Part shown: positions 26,540 through 33,780 of the stretch, piece after piece | Numbering within the stretch: position 1 is the first letter of the stretch | Layout: each line of letters starts with the position of its first letter | Origin: Actinomycetospora sp. | GTDB lineage: Bacteria; Actinomycetota; Actinomycetes; Mycobacteriales; Pseudonocardiaceae | Assembly: GCA_029266415.1 (NCBI GenBank) | Contig: JAQSWW010000039.1 | Span: 1 to 35,356, forward strand | DNA: 35,356 bases | Direction: 5' to 3' | Notes under the pieces: generated by a model | Told to the model about the DNA's origin: nothing | The model's database searches: none | The model's input: only the letters and a program-made list of their open reading frames with translations | Position numbers and translations under genes: made by a program

Positions 26540-26839
26540 TCACCCCACGCCCCGCGCCCGCCGCGGCGCCGCGCCGTCCCGGCGGGCGGGGGGCGGGGCG
26601 GGCGCCGGCGGCACGAGCCGCAGCCGCGGGATCAGCCCGTGGTCGGCCAGGACCTCGAGCGCGCGCTGCTCCACGGGCCCGAACTCCAGCGGCAGCGGGC
26701 CGCCGGGCGGGGCGTCGGAGGGCGCGACGTGGCCCGTCGCGTCGCGCGTCGGCACGCTCGGCGTGCCGAGCAGCACCCCGACCACGCAGTCGTGGCAGGC
26801 CACGTCGCGGGCGGCGCAGGTGTCGCAGTCGATGAGCAC
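26540..26839 (-). CDS. small Cys-rich conserved actinobacterial protein
   Basis: 99-residue protein of unknown function. The N-terminus VLIDCDTCAARDVACHDCVV has a CxxC-x6-CxxC arrangement (four Cys), which suggests a zinc or iron site. A Pro/Gly linker, then LEFGPVEQRALEVLADHGLI and a Pro/Arg-rich tail follow. Similar short proteins with the D-C-x2-C start occur beside NlpC/P60 genes in other actinobacteria, from memory. GTG 26839 is chosen because GGGAGG lies 5 nt upstream. TAGCGT near 26890 could be the -10. Position before the cell-wall hydrolase gene suggests, but does not show, a linked role. Confidence 0.75.
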   Translation of the reverse strand: MLIDCDTCAARDVACHDCVVGVLLGTPSVPTRDATGHVAPSDAPPGGPLPLEFGPVEQRALEVLADHGLIPRLRLVPPAPAPPPARRDGAAPRRARGVG

Positions 26840-26938
26840 GGTGGCCTCCCGGCCTGGGGTCCCCGGCGGGTCCGGGGTCGTGGTGCGCACGCTAGGAGCG
26901 ACCCCCGACAACGCCGGGCCGATCGCCGGCGCAGGCCC

Positions 26939-28324
26939 TCAGATCCGGGCGAGCCGGTGCAGCAGGACGCTCGAGGGCACCGGGTGCGCGCCGGCCCGGC
27001 GCACCGACTCGACGACCGCGCGATCCGAGGTCACGACCACCAGCGGGCGGCCTGCCGGCTCGGCCCCCACCAGCGAGCGGATGAGGTCGTCGGCCAGCAC
27101 GCCCGGGTCGCTGAAGAGCACCCGCACCCCGCGCACCGAGTGCGTCGGCACCCCGGTGATCCCCGCGCCGTCGAACACGAGGGTGGTCTCCGCCCCCGTC
27201 CGCGCCGCGAGGGGCGCGACGGCCGCGACCAGGCGCTCGCGCTGCGAGGCCAGCGACAGCTCCGGCCACCCCGTCTTCGTCACGTTGTAGCCGTCGACGA
27301 GCAGGTGCACCTCGGGCAGCGCGAGCAGGCGGTCGAGGGCCGCGGGGTCGGTGACCCGGGCCTTCGGTGTCGTGCCGGCGCCCGACCCGACCAGCTCCGC
27401 GGGGCGGGCCCCGTTCTCCCCCGCCCGCAGCCCCAGCTCGCGGCGCAGGCCCTCGGCGGCCCCGGCCACGGTGTCGACCAGCAGCGCCAGGCGCGCGTCG
27501 TCGGCCCGGCGCGCGTCGAGGGCGGCGCGCCGGACCCCGGCCAGCTCCTCGACCGCCCGGCCCGCGCGTGCCTCGGCCGCGGCGACGGCCTCGCGGCCCC
27601 GGTCCCGGTCCCGGCGCAGCTCGTCCAGCTCGGCGCGCAGCCCGCCCTCGCCCCGCTCCACCGCGGCCCGCAGCTCGGCCGCCTCGTCCTCGGCGCGGCG
27701 CACGCGGACGCCCTGCTCGCGCAGCCGGGTGCGCAGCTTCGCGACCTCGTCCTTGCTCTCCTGCCCGGCCGACCCGACCGCCGCGCGGGCCTCGTCGCGC
27801 TCGGCGGTCAGACGCCGGACCTCGGCCTCGAGCTTCTCGACGCGCGCCAGCGCGGCGTCCCGCTCGGCCCGCGCGCGCCCGGCGTCGGCGCGCTCGGTGA
27901 CGTCGCGGACCAGCCCGGAGCCCTCCTCGCGGCCTTCGAGCACGGCGACCGCGGCGGCGTGCACCGGCTCGGCGTCGTCGGGGCGCCAGCGGTCGGGCTG
28001 CTGCTCGGTCCACCACGCGACGACCCGGGCCGCGAAGCCCTCGGCGGACCCCACCGCCGCCAGCAGCGGCCCCGCCCCGACCCGCGCCCGCTTGGCCGGC
28101 GCGAAGCGGGCCACGGGCCGGACCGGCGGCGGCAGCTCGGTCACCGGCAGGTGCCCGACGGCCGTCGCGACCAGCTCCGCCACCTTGGCGCGCACGGGGT
28201 CGGGCGCCCGCTCGAGCAGGCGGGCCCGGACGGCGGCACGGACGGCGTCGGATGCGGCGTCGGTCTCTGTCTCGGTCCCGGGAGCGTCGCCCGGGGGATC
28301 CGGGTCGTCGCTGCCGTCCGCCAT
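26939..28324 (-). CDS. coiled-coil NYN (YacP-type) domain protein
   Basis: 461-residue putative RNA-binding nuclease. The N-terminal ~130 residues are helical (RLLERAPDPVRAKVAELV, WWTEQQPDRWRPDDAE). Residues ~150-310 form a long charged coiled coil (ARVEKLEAEVRRLTAERDEA). The C-terminal NYN/PIN-like domain begins near 340: HLLVDGYNVTKTGWP (Asp 344), TLVFDGAG and VVTSDRAVV supply the acidic residues expected for metal-dependent RNases. This layout is conserved in actinobacteria. ATG 28324 is preceded by TAGCCT with 8 nt between, the leaderless pattern. The gene diverges from the DEDDh/GIY-YIG gene 86 bases away. Confidence 0.88.
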   Translation of the reverse strand: MADGSDDPDPPGDAPGTETETDAASDAVRAAVRARLLERAPDPVRAKVAELVATAVGHLPVTELPPPVRPVARFAPAKRARVGAGPLLAAVGSAEGFAARVVAWWTEQQPDRWRPDDAEPVHAAAVAVLEGREEGSGLVRDVTERADAGRARAERDAALARVEKLEAEVRRLTAERDEARAAVGSAGQESKDEVAKLRTRLREQGVRVRRAEDEAAELRAAVERGEGGLRAELDELRRDRDRGREAVAAAEARAGRAVEELAGVRRAALDARRADDARLALLVDTVAGAAEGLRRELGLRAGENGARPAELVGSGAGTTPKARVTDPAALDRLLALPEVHLLVDGYNVTKTGWPELSLASQRERLVAAVAPLAARTGAETTLVFDGAGITGVPTHSVRGVRVLFSDPGVLADDLIRSLVGAEPAGRPLVVVTSDRAVVESVRRAGAHPVPSSVLLHRLARI

Positions 28325-28332
28325 GACCGAGC

Positions 28333-28338
28333 AGGCTA
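28333..28338 (-). promoter_or_regulatory. candidate -10 (TAGCCT) for leaderless NYN-protein mRNA
   Basis: TAGCCT, 8 nt, then ATG 28324. It faces the TACCGT element of the divergent gene across about 60 bases. Confidence 0.5.
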
Positions 28339-28396
28339 GCCCCGGTGCGGGGCGCCCGGCCGATCACGGACGGCGGGGACTGTCGGGGGGCCGCCC

Positions 28397-28402
28397 TACC
28401 GT
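28397..28402 (+). promoter_or_regulatory. candidate -10 (TACCGT) for leaderless exonuclease mRNA
   Basis: TACCGT, 8 nt (CCGCCGCG), then ATG 28411. Confidence 0.5.
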
Positions 28403-28410
28403 CCGCCGCG

Positions 28411-30156
28411 ATGGACGCTCCCGCCCGTCCGGTCACCGGCCCGGACCCCCAGCTCTCGTTCGGCGAGCTCGGCACGCCGCTGTCGCAGGTGACGTTCGTC
28501 GTGCTCGACCTGGAGACCACGGGCGGCCCGCCCGACGGCGACGCGATCACCGAGATCGGCGCGGTCAAGGTCCGCGGGGGGCAGGTCGTGGGCGAGTTCG
28601 CGACGCTGGTCGACCCGGGGGTCGCGGTACCGCCCCAGATCGTGTCGCTCACGGGCATCACCACGGCGATGGTGCGCGCCGCGCCGCGCCTGCCCCTCGT
28701 GCTGCCGAGCCTGCTGGAGTTCCTGGCCGGGGCGGTGCTCGTCGCGCACAACGCCCCCTTCGACGTGGGGCACCTGCGGGCCGCGTGCCGGCGGCACGGT
28801 CCCTCCTGGCCGCGCCCCGCCGTCGTCTGCACCGCCCGGCTCGGGCGCCGCGTGCTCACCCGCGACGAGGCGCCGTCGTGCCGCCTCTCGGCCCTGGCCG
28901 CACTGTTCCGGTCGGCGACGCGGCCGGTCCACCGCGCGCTGGACGACGCCCGGGCCACCGTCGACGTCCTGCACGGCCTGCTCGAACGGGTCGGCGGGCG
29001 CGGGGTCTCGACGCTCGAGGACCTGCTCGCCCTGCAGGTGGAGGTCAGCCCGGTCCAGCGGGCGAAGCGGCACCTCGCCGACGCCGTGCCCGAGGAGCCC
29101 GGGGTCTACCTCTTCCGCGGCCCGGGCGACGAGGTGCTCTACGTCGGCACCAGCGGCGACCTGCGGCGACGCGTGCGGTCCTACTTCACCGGCGGCGACA
29201 AGCGGGCGCGCATCAAGGAGATGGTCGGCCTCACCGAGCGCGTCGACTGGGTCGTGTGCGCGCACGCCCTCGAGGCCGAGGTGCGCGAGCTGCGCCTGCT
29301 CGCCGGGCACGCCCCGCGCTACAACCGGCGCTCCCGCTTCCCGCACCGCGGGTGGTGGGTCGCGCTCACCGACGAGCCCTTCCCGCGGCTCTCGGTCGTC
29401 CGCACGCCCCGGGCCGACGCGATCGGGCCCTTCGGGCGCCGTCCCGAGGCCGTGCGGGCGGTCGAGGCCCTGCAGGACGCGGTGCCGCTGCGCCCGTGCA
29501 CCCAGCGCATCCCCGCCCGCGGCGCCGCCGGCACCCCCTGCGCGCTGCACGAGATGCGCCGCTGCGACGCGCCGTGCGCGGGTCACGTGGACGTCGAGGC
29601 CTACCGGCCCGTGGTCGACGACGCGCGGGCCCTGGTCCGGGGCGCCGACGACGCGGGCCTGCGCCGGCTCTCGCTCACCGTCACCGAGCTCGCCGCGGCC
29701 GAGCGCTTCGAGGACGCCGCGGCCCACCGCGACCGCCTGGCCGACCTCGCCGCCGCGCTCGGCCGGGTGCAGCGCCTGTCCGCGGTGGCCGCGGCCCCGG
29801 AGATGATCGCCGCGCGACCCGACGGCGAGCGCGGGTGGGACCTCGCGGTCGTGCGCCACGGCCGCCTCGCCGCAGCCGGGCGCGCCCGCCGCGGGGTGCC
29901 GCCGATGCCCGTCGTCGAGGCGCTGGTGGCCTCGGCCGAGACGGTGCGACCGGGCGACGGCCCGCTGCGCGGCGCCCCGCCCGAGGAGGTCGCCGTCGTC
30001 ACCCGCTGGCTCGAGCGCCCGGGCACGCGGATGGTGCGCACCACCACGCCCTGGGCGATGCCGGCGGCGAGCGCCGGCGCCTGGCGCGAGTGGGTGGGCC
30101 GGGCCCGGGAGGCGCGCCACGCCGAGCACGTGGGGGCGCCCGACGAGCCGCCCTAG
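28411..30156 (+). CDS. DEDDh exonuclease fused to a UvrC-like GIY-YIG nuclease (Rv2191-like)
   Basis: 581-residue DNA-processing protein. Residues ~25-200 are a DNA polymerase III epsilon-type exonuclease: VVLDLETTGG (Asp 33, Glu 35), VAHNAPFDVGHLR, and HRALDDARAT (His and Asp). Residues ~228-310 are a GIY-YIG domain: EEPGVYLFRGPGDEVLYVGT with the GVY and YVG pairs and RRVRSYFTGG. The rest resembles the UvrC N-terminal half, with CALHEMRRCDAPCAGHV and a UVR-like helix pair (LAAAERFEDAAAHRDRL). There is no RNase H-like UvrC endonuclease domain. Rv2191 has the same layout. ATG 28411 appears leaderless. Probable role in repair outside the main UvrABC enzyme. Confidence 0.92.
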   Translation: MDAPARPVTGPDPQLSFGELGTPLSQVTFVVLDLETTGGPPDGDAITEIGAVKVRGGQVVGEFATLVDPGVAVPPQIVSLTGITTAMVRAAPRLPLVLPSLLEFLAGAVLVAHNAPFDVGHLRAACRRHGPSWPRPAVVCTARLGRRVLTRDEAPSCRLSALAALFRSATRPVHRALDDARATVDVLHGLLERVGGRGVSTLEDLLALQVEVSPVQRAKRHLADAVPEEPGVYLFRGPGDEVLYVGTSGDLRRRVRSYFTGGDKRARIKEMVGLTERVDWVVCAHALEAEVRELRLLAGHAPRYNRRSRFPHRGWWVALTDEPFPRLSVVRTPRADAIGPFGRRPEAVRAVEALQDAVPLRPCTQRIPARGAAGTPCALHEMRRCDAPCAGHVDVEAYRPVVDDARALVRGADDAGLRRLSLTVTELAAAERFEDAAAHRDRLADLAAALGRVQRLSAVAAAPEMIAARPDGERGWDLAVVRHGRLAAAGRARRGVPPMPVVEALVASAETVRPGDGPLRGAPPEEVAVVTRWLERPGTRMVRTTTPWAMPAASAGAWREWVGRAREARHAEHVGAPDEPP

Positions 30157-30159
30157 ACT
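30154..30159 (+). promoter_or_regulatory. candidate -10 (TAGACT) for the RAM-domain gene
   Basis: TAGACT starts with the stop codon of the exonuclease gene. A start near 30166 gives a ~40-nt leader ending in GAGGAGGA before GTG 30207. Confidence 0.35.
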
Positions 30160-30206
30160 CCCCGGCCACGCGGGGCGCCCGGCCCCGCCCCCGAGGAGGA
30201 GGGCCC

Positions 30207-30485
30207 GTGATCACGGCCTTCGTGCTGGTCCACGCCGACGCCGACCGCATCCCCGAGACCGCGCAGGCCATCGCGGACCTCGAGGGCGTCGCCGAGGTCT
30301 ACTCCTGCGCCGGCGACGTCGACCTCGTGGCGGTCGTCCGCGTCCGCGAGCACGAGGAGCTGGCCGACGTCATCGCGGGCGGCCTGAGCAAGGTCGAGGG
30401 CGTGCAGAGCACCACCACCCACATCGCGTTCCGCTCGTACTCCTCGCGCGACGAGGCGACGGCGTTCTCGTTCGGCCTCGACTAG
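30207..30485 (+). CDS. stand-alone Lrp/AsnC ligand-binding (RAM) domain protein
   Basis: 92-residue protein equal to the effector domain of Lrp/AsnC regulators without the helix-turn-helix. VITAFVLVHADADRIPETAQ, DLEGVAEVYSCAGDVDLVAV and LSKVEGVQSTTTHIAF follow the beta-alpha-beta-beta-alpha-beta RAM pattern, with the usual GDxD (CAGDVDLV) ligand loop. Such proteins form oligomers that bind amino acids, and may modulate full-length partners. GTG 30207 has a strong GAGGAGGA 6 nt upstream. It converges with trpD, 46 bases away; an amino-acid sensing link with tryptophan synthesis is a guess. Confidence 0.88.
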   Translation: MITAFVLVHADADRIPETAQAIADLEGVAEVYSCAGDVDLVAVVRVREHEELADVIAGGLSKVEGVQSTTTHIAFRSYSSRDEATAFSFGLD

Positions 30486-30486
30486 T

Positions 30487-30501
30487 TCCTCGCGCCGAGG
30501 A
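30487..30501. terminator. short hairpin between RAM gene and trpD
   Basis: TCCTCG/CGAGGA with a 3-nt loop right after the RAM stop codon. Small and without a T-run, so a weak candidate. Confidence 0.35.
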
Positions 30502-30531
30502 GATCCGCACGCTCCGGTGGTCCCGGTGTCC

Positions 30532-31611
30532 CTAGTCGTCGGCGGCCCGGGCCTCGCGGGCGACGACCGACCAGCGCCCGAGCAGGTCGGTGGCGGCCCC
30601 GGAGTCGACGGCCTCGGCGGCGCGCCGGCGCCCGGCGGCGACGGCCTCGTGCAGGTCGGGGACGGCGTGGCCGGTGACGGCCTCGTCGTACGCGGCCAGC
30701 GCGGCGCCGGCGTTGAGCAGCACGGCCTCGCGCACCGCGCCGGGCTCGCCCGCGAACACCGCGCGCGCCACCGTGGCGTTGTGCGCGGCGTCGCCGCCGC
30801 GCAGCGCGTCGACCCCCGAACGCGGCACGCCGAACGCGTCGGGGTCCAGCGTCTCGACGCGCACCCCGGCCGGGCCGGCGTGCCAGACGGTGGTCGTCGT
30901 CGCGGTGGTGACCTCGTCGAGCCCGTCGTCGCCGCGCACCACCACCGCGCGGTCGCCCCGGGCGGCGAGCACCTCGGCGAGGATCGGCGCGAACCGGAGG
31001 TCGGCGCACCCGATGAGCGCCGCCCCCGGGCGCGCCGGGTTGGTCAGCGGGCCGAGGAGGTTGAACGCCGTGGGCACGCCGAGCTGACCGCGCACCGGGC
31101 CGGCGTGCCGCATGGCCGGGTGGAAGACCTGGGCGAAGCAGAAGCCGATGCCGACCTCGGCCACGCACCGGGCGACGGCCCCGGGCCCGAGGTCGACGGG
31201 CACCCCGAGGGCCTCGAGCACGTCCACCGACCCGCTGCGCGACGACGCCGCCCGTCCCCCGTGCTTCACGACCCGCGCCCCGGCGGCCGCCATGACCACC
31301 GCGGCCATGGTGGAGATGTTGACCGTGTGCGCCCCGTCCCCGCCGGTGCCGACGATGTCGACCACCGGCCCGGGCACGTGCACCGGCCGCGCGTGGGCGA
31401 GCATCGTGCGCGCCAGCCCCGCGATCTCCGGCGCCGTCTCGCCCTTGGCGCGCAACGCCACGACGAAGCCCGCGACCTGCGCCGGCGACGCCTCCCCGGA
31501 CATCACCTGGTCCATCGCCCAGGCCGTGTCCTCGGTCGCGAGGTCCTCCCCCGCCAGCAGCCGCCCGAGCAGGCCGGGCCAGCTCGGCGGGCCCCCGTCC
31601 GGGGCGGTCAC
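30532..31611 (-). CDS. trpD: anthranilate phosphoribosyltransferase
   Basis: Second step of tryptophan synthesis: anthranilate plus PRPP to phosphoribosylanthranilate. 359 residues. PRPP site [16 protein letters not shown] (GTGGD at 88-92), [20 protein letters not shown] (116-135), [16 protein letters not shown] and [14 protein letters not shown] are all present. KHGGRAASS has Gly where Asn is common (KHGNRAASS). GTG 31611 overlaps the upstream pseudo-receiver stop by GTGA, so it is translationally coupled. No other trp genes are in the window, as in M. tuberculosis (Rv2192c). Confidence 0.96.
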   Translation of the reverse strand: MTAPDGGPPSWPGLLGRLLAGEDLATEDTAWAMDQVMSGEASPAQVAGFVVALRAKGETAPEIAGLARTMLAHARPVHVPGPVVDIVGTGGDGAHTVNISTMAAVVMAAAGARVVKHGGRAASSRSGSVDVLEALGVPVDLGPGAVARCVAEVGIGFCFAQVFHPAMRHAGPVRGQLGVPTAFNLLGPLTNPARPGAALIGCADLRFAPILAEVLAARGDRAVVVRGDDGLDEVTTATTTTVWHAGPAGVRVETLDPDAFGVPRSGVDALRGGDAAHNATVARAVFAGEPGAVREAVLLNAGAALAAYDEAVTGHAVPDLHEAVAAGRRRAAEAVDSGAATDLLGRWSVVAREARAADD

Positions 31612-32024
31612 CCGCGGACGGCCGGGCGGGCCCGCTCGCGTAGCACGGTGGCCACGGTCTCGGCGGCCGTCACCGGGTCCAGGGGCTGCACGAGCACCGC
31701 GTCGGCCTGCGACCAGGTGGCCAGCCAGTGGTCGTCGCGCCGCCGCACGACGACGATCACCGGCGGCGGGTCGTCGCTCTCGTTCTTCAGCTGCCGGCAG
31801 ATCCCCATGCCGCCGGTGGGCTGCGCCTCGCCGTCGAGCACCGCGAGGTCGATCTCGCCCGCGTCGGCCGCGCCGAGCACGTCGGCCATGTTCGCCGCCT
31901 CGACGAAGCGCAGCCGGGGGAGGTCGGGCGCCGGCCGGCGCCCCACCGCGGAGGAGATGGCCTCGCGCACCTCGGGGCGGTGGCTCATCACCACGACCGT
32001 GAGGGTCGGCGTCGGGCCGGTCAC
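31608..32024 (-). CDS. degenerate response-regulator receiver protein, no output domain
   Basis: 138-residue single-domain protein with a CheY-like fold: [58 protein letters not shown]. Asp 64 sits at the phospho-acceptor position. The acidic pair after strand 1 is replaced (MSHRPE), and the conserved Lys before the Pro is Gln 113, so ordinary Mg-dependent phosphotransfer is doubtful. There is no histidine kinase nearby and no DNA-binding domain. GTG 32024 overlaps the stop of a 13-codon leaderless ORF. Its own stop overlaps trpD. A ligand-binding or protein-interaction role is inferred. Confidence 0.8.
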   Translation of the reverse strand: MTGPTPTLTVVVMSHRPEVREAISSAVGRRPAPDLPRLRFVEAANMADVLGAADAGEIDLAVLDGEAQPTGGMGICRQLKNESDDPPPVIVVVRRRDDHWLATWSQADAVLVQPLDPVTAAETVATVLRERARPAVRG

Positions 32025-32062
32025 CGCGAGGCCTCGGCACCGCGTCGCTGGGCGTCCGTCAT
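32021..32062 (-). CDS. 13-codon leaderless ORF coupled to the pseudo-receiver gene
   Basis: ATG 32062 encodes [13 protein letters not shown] and stops at TGA overlapping GTG 32024 (GTGA). TAGCAT lies 7 nt before the ATG, the same element and spacing as for pknL. It would be read from the 5' end of the mRNA and hand ribosomes to the pseudo-receiver–trpD pair. It has no Trp codon, so classical tryptophan attenuation is unlikely. It may matter only as an entry point. Too short to judge by codon use. Confidence 0.45.
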   Translation of the reverse strand: MTDAQRRGAEASR

Positions 32063-32069
32063 GCGCCGG

Positions 32070-32075
32070 ATGCTA
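32070..32075 (-). promoter_or_regulatory. candidate -10 (TAGCAT) for the leader ORF–pseudo-receiver–trpD mRNA
   Basis: TAGCAT, 7 nt (CCGGCGC), then ATG 32062. No clear -35. Confidence 0.5.
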
Positions 32076-32113
32076 GCGGTCTCCTCCGTCACCCTCGACC
32101 GGCCGCCGGAGCG

Positions 32114-32138
32114 GTACGACGGCCCGACGTACGACGGC
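32114..32138. repeat. two 10-bp direct repeats upstream of ctaE
   Basis: GTACGACGGC at 32114-32123 and again at 32129-32138, a 15-bp period. They lie in the 200-base gap between the divergent trpD and ctaE transcripts. They could be an operator or part of an unrecognised reading frame. Confidence 0.4.
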
Positions 32139-32265
32139 TGGTAGGAGAACCCGCAGGTGAGCGCCGTGTGGGGCGACGGCGCTGCGCACGGCACCGACGG
32201 GTCGCCGCGGAGGCGACACATCGGCGTCTCGCCCCAGCGGGTGGGTGTCGGGCGGAAGTGTCATC

Positions 32266-32886
32266 ATGACCGGCGTGACGACCGCTCAGGGTGCGCCGGC
32301 GCCTTCCTTCAGCGCGAGGATTCACTCCCTCAACCGGCCCAACGTCGTGAGCGTGGGGACGATCATCTGGCTCTCCAGCGAGCTGATGTTCTTCGCCGGG
32401 CTGTTCGCCATGTACTTCGTCGCGCGCGCGAACGCCGAGGAGTGGCCGCCCCCGCCCACCGAGCTCGACGTCCCGTTCGCCCTGGTGAACACGATCATCC
32501 TCGTGGCGTCGTCGTTCACCTGTCAGTACGGGGTGTTCGCGGCCGAGCGCGGCGACGTGTTCGGTCTGCGGCGCTGGTACGCGATCACGTTCGTCATGGG
32601 GACGATCTTCGTCCTCGGTCAGCTGGTCGAGTACCACACGCTGGTCACCGAGCACGCGACCACGATCGCCAGCAGCTCGTACGGCTCGGTCTTCTACATC
32701 ACCACCGGGTTCCACGCGCTGCACGTCACCGGCGGACTCATCGCCTTCGTGCTGCTCGTGTCCCGCACCTTCCTCAGCCGGTTCACGCCGGCGCAGGCGA
32801 CGGCGGCGATCGTCGTCTCGTACTACTGGCACTTCGTGGACGTGGTCTGGATCGGCCTGTTCGCCGTCATCTACTTCATCCGCTGA
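32266..32886 (+). CDS. ctaE: cytochrome c oxidase subunit III
   Basis: Membrane subunit of the aa3 oxidase that pairs with the bcc complex in actinobacteria. 206 residues; M. tuberculosis CtaE is 203 and nearly collinear. [62 protein letters not shown] and [15 protein letters not shown] are diagnostic; five membrane helices are visible. ATG 32266 has GGAAG 8 nt upstream. GTG 32275, with CATCAT 7 nt before it, would be a leaderless alternative. First gene of ctaE–qcrC–qcrA–qcrB. Confidence 0.95.
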   Translation: MTGVTTAQGAPAPSFSARIHSLNRPNVVSVGTIIWLSSELMFFAGLFAMYFVARANAEEWPPPPTELDVPFALVNTIILVASSFTCQYGVFAAERGDVFGLRRWYAITFVMGTIFVLGQLVEYHTLVTEHATTIASSSYGSVFYITTGFHALHVTGGLIAFVLLVSRTFLSRFTPAQATAAIVVSYYWHFVDVVWIGLFAVIYFIR

Positions 32887-32952
32887 CCTGTGACCACCAC
32901 ACCGCAGGACCCACAGGACACCCAGCGAGGAGACCTCGAGGTTGGGCACCCG

Positions 32953-33780
32953 ATGAGTGACGAGAAGCCCCGCACCGCCCGCACCCGGGCGCGCCGCGGG
33001 ACGAAGCTGCGCCGACGCCTGTCCGGGCTGCTCGCCCTGGGCGTCGCCCTGGTCGCCGTCGGCGGCCTGTACACGGTGTTCACCCCGGCCCCCGAGCAGG
33101 CGATCGCCGCCGACCCGGCGATCGTCCGCGAGGGCCAGCAGATCTACGACAACTCCTGCATCACCTGCCACGGCACCAACCTGCAGGGCGTCCAGGGCCG
33201 CGGCCCGAGCCTCATCGGCGTCGGCGAGGCCTCGGTCTACTACCAGGTCTCCACCGGCCGCATGCCGCTCGCGGCCCAGGGCGCGGCCGCGGAGCGCAAG
33301 CCCCCGCGGTTCGACGAGGCCCAGATCGACGCCCTCGGTGCCTTCGTCCAGGCCAATGGCGGCGGGCCGATCGCGCCGGTCGTCGAGGACGGCGAGCAGC
33401 TGCGCGGCGAGGACCTCGGCCGCGGCGGCGAGCTCTTCCGCCTCAACTGCGCCTCGTGCCACAACTTCACCGGCCGTGGCGGCGCGCTGTCGCAGGGCAA
33501 GTTCGCCCCGAACCTCGACCCCGCGAGCGAGCGACAGATCTACGCGGCAATGCTGTCGGGGCCGGCCAACATGCCGACCTTCGCCGACTCCCAGCTCTCC
33601 CCCGAGGAGAAGCGCGACATCATCGGCTACATCAAGTCCGTCGGGGCCGCGAACCCCGCGAAGAACCCCGGCGGCGCAGAGCTCGGTGGCTTCGGCCCGG
33701 TCCCGGAGGGCGCGCTCGCGTTCTTCGTCGGCCTCGCCGCCCTCATCGGTATCTCCCTCTGGATCGGATCGCGCCAGTGA
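32953..33780 (+). CDS. qcrC: diheme cytochrome c subunit of the bcc complex
   Basis: Carries electrons from the bc complex directly to the oxidase, replacing a soluble cytochrome c. 275 residues. A basic N-terminus and a transmembrane anchor (LLALGVALVAVGGLYTVF) are followed by two heme c sites: CITCH (Cys 69, 72, His 73) and CASCH (Cys 166, 169, His 170). Met ligands are likely in STGRMPL and GPANMPTF. A C-terminal helix (ALAFFVGLAALIGISLWIG) anchors it again. ATG 32953 is chosen by similarity to M. tuberculosis QcrC; GTG 32890, 3 bases after ctaE, would add 21 residues. Its stop overlaps qcrA (GTGA). Confidence 0.94.
   Translation: MSDEKPRTARTRARRGTKLRRRLSGLLALGVALVAVGGLYTVFTPAPEQAIAADPAIVREGQQIYDNSCITCHGTNLQGVQGRGPSLIGVGEASVYYQVSTGRMPLAAQGAAAERKPPRFDEAQIDALGAFVQANGGGPIAPVVEDGEQLRGEDLGRGGELFRLNCASCHNFTGRGGALSQGKFAPNLDPASERQIYAAMLSGPANMPTFADSQLSPEEKRDIIGYIKSVGAANPAKNPGGAELGGFGPVPEGALAFFVGLAALIGISLWIGSRQ

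Noticed and set aside
27351..30485. 1044-codon open frame on the + strand
   Set aside because: It runs antisense to the NYN gene and out of frame through the exonuclease gene; its product is low-complexity Arg/Ala/Ser. Long false frames are expected at this GC content.
32021..32221. 66-codon frame with a Tyr/Ser/Pro-rich middle
   Set aside because: No ribosome site or -10 at its first start. Only the last 13 codons have a supported start. The Tyr-rich part comes from the GTACGACGGC repeats. Kept as a finding about the repeats, not as a gene.
32157..32960. 267-codon frame starting after an AGGAG site ahead of ctaE
   Set aside because: It reads through the whole of ctaE in another frame and yields an Arg-rich product without homology.
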